NCBI GenBank assembly: GCA_964509545.1
Contig: CAZDXQ010000002.1
Coordinates: 1 to 64,000 of the forward strand
Direction of reading: 5' to 3'
Length of the DNA stretch: 64,000 bases
Origin: JADJWR01 sp964509545
Lineage (GTDB): Bacteria; Pseudomonadota; Gammaproteobacteria; Burkholderiales; Burkholderiaceae_F
Position numbers and translations under genes: made by a program. Below, piece by piece: positions 62,023-64,000 of this stretch. Within the stretch, counting starts at the first letter, position 1. Each line of letters begins with the position of its first letter. The notes beneath the pieces are model-generated. The model made no database searches and was not told where the DNA came from. It was given only the letters and a program-made list of their open reading frames with translations.

Positions 62023-64000
62023 TCAGGCCGTCATCGGATTCGGCTTGGACGGATCGATGCCGTACTTGCGCATCGCCTCGACGAGCTTCGCCGCCGGCAC
62101 CAGGCCTTCGTCAGCCAGCGCACGCATCCCGGCGAGCACGATGAAGTACCGGTTGACCTCGAAGAACTCGCGCAGCTTGGTGCGCGTGTCCGAGCGGCCG
62201 AAGCCGTCGGTGCCGAGCACCCGGTAGTCGCGGCCGCGCGGGACGAACGCGCGGATCTGGTCGGCGAACAGCCGCATGTAGTCGGTGGCGGCGACAATCG
62301 GCCCGGCGGTGCGTTCGAGCTCGCGCGTCACGTAGGCCTTGCGCGGCTTCTCCGCCGGGTGCAGCAGGTTCCAGCGCTCGGCGTCCATGCCGTCGCGGCG
62401 CAGTTCGGTGAAGCTGGTCACGCTCCACACGTCGCCCGAGATGCCCCAGTCCTTCTCCAGGATTTCCGCCGCCGCGATCGCCTCGCGCAGGATGGTGCCG
62501 CTGCCGAGCAGCTGCACGCGCGGGATGCTGGCGCCCATGCCGCTGCCGGCCGGCCCCTCGCGCAGCCGGTACATGCCCTTGAGAATTCCCTCCTCCTGGC
62601 CCTTCTTCAGGCCGGGCTGCGGGTAGTTCTCGTTCATCAGCGTCACGTAGTACCAGACGTTCTCCTGGTTCTCGATCATCCGCTTCAGCCCGTGCTGGAG
62701 GATCACAGCCACTTCGTGGGCGAAGGTCGGGTCGTAGCTGACGCAGTTGGGAATCACGCTGGAGAAGATGTGCGAGTGCCCGTCCTGATGCTGCAGGCCC
62801 TCGCCGTTGAGCGTCGTACGGCCGGCCGTGGCGCCGAGCAGGAAGCCGCGCGCCTGCATGTCGCCGGCGAGCCAGGCAAGGTCGCCGACGCGCTGGAAGC
62901 CGAACATCGAGTAGAAGATGTAGAAGGGAATCATCTGCCGGTTGTTCGTCGAATACGACGTCGCCGCGGCAATCCAGTCGGCCATCGCGCCGGCCTCGTT
63001 GATGCCCTCCTCCAGGATCTGACCGGCCTTGTCCTCGCGGTAGTACATGACCTGGTCGCGGTCGACCGGCTCGTAAAGCTGCCCGTGCAGGCTGAAGATG
63101 CCGAGCTGGCGGAACATGCCTTCCATGCCGAACGTCCGCGCCTCGTCGGGGATGATCGGCACCACGCGGCTTCCGACCGTCTTGTCCCGCACCAGCTGGG
63201 TGAGGAAGCGGACAAACGCCTGCGTGGTCGAGATCTCGCGGCCCTCGGCGGTCGGCTCGAGCACGGCGTTGAAGGCGTCGAGCGCCGGCACGGCGAGTTT
63301 CTCGTCGGCCACACGCCGCCGCTGCGGCAGGAAGCCGCCGAGCGCGCGGCGCCGCTCGAGCAGATATTTCATCTCGTCGGAGTTGGGCTCTGGCTTGTAG
63401 AACGGCACCTCGGACAGGCGGTCGTCGGACACCGGGATGCGGAAGCGGTCGCGGAACTCGCGCACCGCGTCGTCATCGAGCTTCTTGACCTGGTGCGTCG
63501 GGTTCTTGCCCTCGCCGATCTTGCCCATGCCGAAGCCCTTGACCGTCTTGGCCAGGATCACCGTCGGCTGCCCGGCATGCTTGGTCGCCGCGGCATAGGC
63601 GGCGTAGATCTTGTGCGGGTCGTGGCCGCCGCGGTTCAGGCGCCAGATGTCGTCGTCGGACATTCGCGAGACCATCTCCAGCAGGCGCGGATCCTTGCCG
63701 AAGAAGTGCTTGCGCACGAAGGCGCCGTCGTTGGCCTTGTAGTTCTGATACTCGCCGTCGACGGTGGTCTCCATCACGTGGCGCAGCACGCCGTCGCGGT
63801 CTCGCGCCAGCAGCGGATCCCAGTACGAGCCCCAGATCAGCTTGATCACGTTCCAGCCGGCACCGCGGAAGCCGCCTTCGAGTTCCTGGATGATCTTGCC
63901 GTTGCCGCGCACCGGGCCGTCGAGCCGCTGCAGGTTGCAGTTGATGACGAAGATCAGGTTGTCGAGGTTCTCGCGCGCCGCCATGCCGATGGCGCCGAGC
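62023..64000 (-). CDS. aceE: pyruvate dehydrogenase E1 component (partial, 3' part)
   Basis: Homodimeric E1, thiamine-diphosphate enzyme that decarboxylates pyruvate. The window holds about 659 residues of the C-terminal part, running off the right edge; the full protein is about 890 aa. The segment starts with LGAIGMAARENLDNLIF, then VINCNLQRLDGPVRGNGK just after the expected TPP motif, and includes EGMFRQLGIFS, EGLQHQDGHSHI and SVTSFTELRRDG. First gene of the aceE-aceF-BPH-lpdA operon. Confidence 0.95.
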   Translation of the reverse strand, partial: LGAIGMAARENLDNLIFVINCNLQRLDGPVRGNGKIIQELEGGFRGAGWNVIKLIWGSYWDPLLARDRDGVLRHVMETTVDGEYQNYKANDGAFVRKHFFGKDPRLLEMVSRMSDDDIWRLNRGGHDPHKIYAAYAAATKHAGQPTVILAKTVKGFGMGKIGEGKNPTHQVKKLDDDAVREFRDRFRIPVSDDRLSEVPFYKPEPNSDEMKYLLERRRALGGFLPQRRRVADEKLAVPALDAFNAVLEPTAEGREISTTQAFVRFLTQLVRDKTVGSRVVPIIPDEARTFGMEGMFRQLGIFSLHGQLYEPVDRDQVMYYREDKAGQILEEGINEAGAMADWIAAATSYSTNNRQMIPFYIFYSMFGFQRVGDLAWLAGDMQARGFLLGATAGRTTLNGEGLQHQDGHSHIFSSVIPNCVSYDPTFAHEVAVILQHGLKRMIENQENVWYYVTLMNENYPQPGLKKGQEEGILKGMYRLREGPAGSGMGASIPRVQLLGSGTILREAIAAAEILEKDWGISGDVWSVTSFTELRRDGMDAERWNLLHPAEKPRKAYVTRELERTAGPIVAATDYMRLFADQIRAFVPRGRDYRVLGTDGFGRSDTRTKLREFFEVNRYFIVLAGMRALADEGLVPAAKLVEAMRKYGIDPSKPNPMTA

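Overview
The window is a GC-rich (roughly two-thirds G+C by eye), gene-dense chromosomal segment of a betaproteobacterium, most likely a member of or relative of the Burkholderiales. Reasons: an aceE-aceF-lpdA operon whose lpdA carries its own lipoyl domain and which contains a betaproteobacterial proteasome homologue (BPH), the hrpA ... argA-yggX neighbourhood, a PhaP phasin, paired aat and bpt genes next to pyrD, and COG2984-type orphan substrate-binding proteins. No rRNA, CRISPR array, phage or complete insertion sequence is visible. There is one tRNA, the initiator tRNA-fMet.

Layout. 1-4323 (minus): an AcrA/AcrB-type RND efflux pair in which both genes look damaged (acrA has an in-frame TGA at a conserved Trp position; acrB loses its last transmembrane helix to unrelated sequence at the window edge). 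4948-7497 (plus): a DMT exporter and a lone citrate lyase alpha subunit. 7721-7797: tRNA-fMet (minus) with a terminator hairpin. 7938-13839 (plus): Nudix hydrolase, aat, bpt, pyrD, thpR and a membrane Fe-S oxidoreductase, facing lutB-lutA (minus) with a divergent IclR regulator. 16967-21715 (minus): a PBP7-type endopeptidase, then a tight operon of HDAC-like deacetylase, DMT transporter, thioesterase and tartrate/malate dehydrogenase. 22006-22566: phasin with a clear promoter/operator. 22838-26496 (minus): a four-gene operon of beta-propeller, polysaccharide deacetylase, fatty-acid hydroxylase and CinA-like protein. 26639-32862 (mostly plus): FecR/DUF6600 protein, lipoprotein, TPR protein, YbaN and a class III cyclase fused to TPRs. 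A 165-bp element bounded by perfect 19-bp inverted repeats separates this from convergent hrpA.

36843-42690: hrpA, SDR, GST, argA, yggX and a CoxL-like molybdenum hydroxylase large subunit. 43683-49500: a sensory locus with a hybrid histidine kinase, a LuxR-type response regulator, two COG2984 substrate-binding proteins (one with a one-base frameshift) and the wreck of a third, with no permease or ATPase. 49881-53490: isochorismatase-like hydrolase, then ccoG, DUF2249, nsrR and fdxA, with a strong NsrR-type operator over the fdxA-nsrR promoter and a second candidate site before DUF2249-ccoG. 53620-57217: a TrkA-domain potassium channel, DUF6394, DUF2459 and rpiA. 57218-57904 holds a dead integron-type integrase remnant. 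57905-64000: lpdA, BPH, aceF and the 3' part of aceE.

The best leads for something undescribed are the substrate-binding-protein/two-component locus, the 165-bp inverted-repeat element at 32861-33025, the NO-responsive cluster with its two candidate operators, the placement of BPH inside the pyruvate dehydrogenase operon behind a large palindrome, and the run of recently broken genes.
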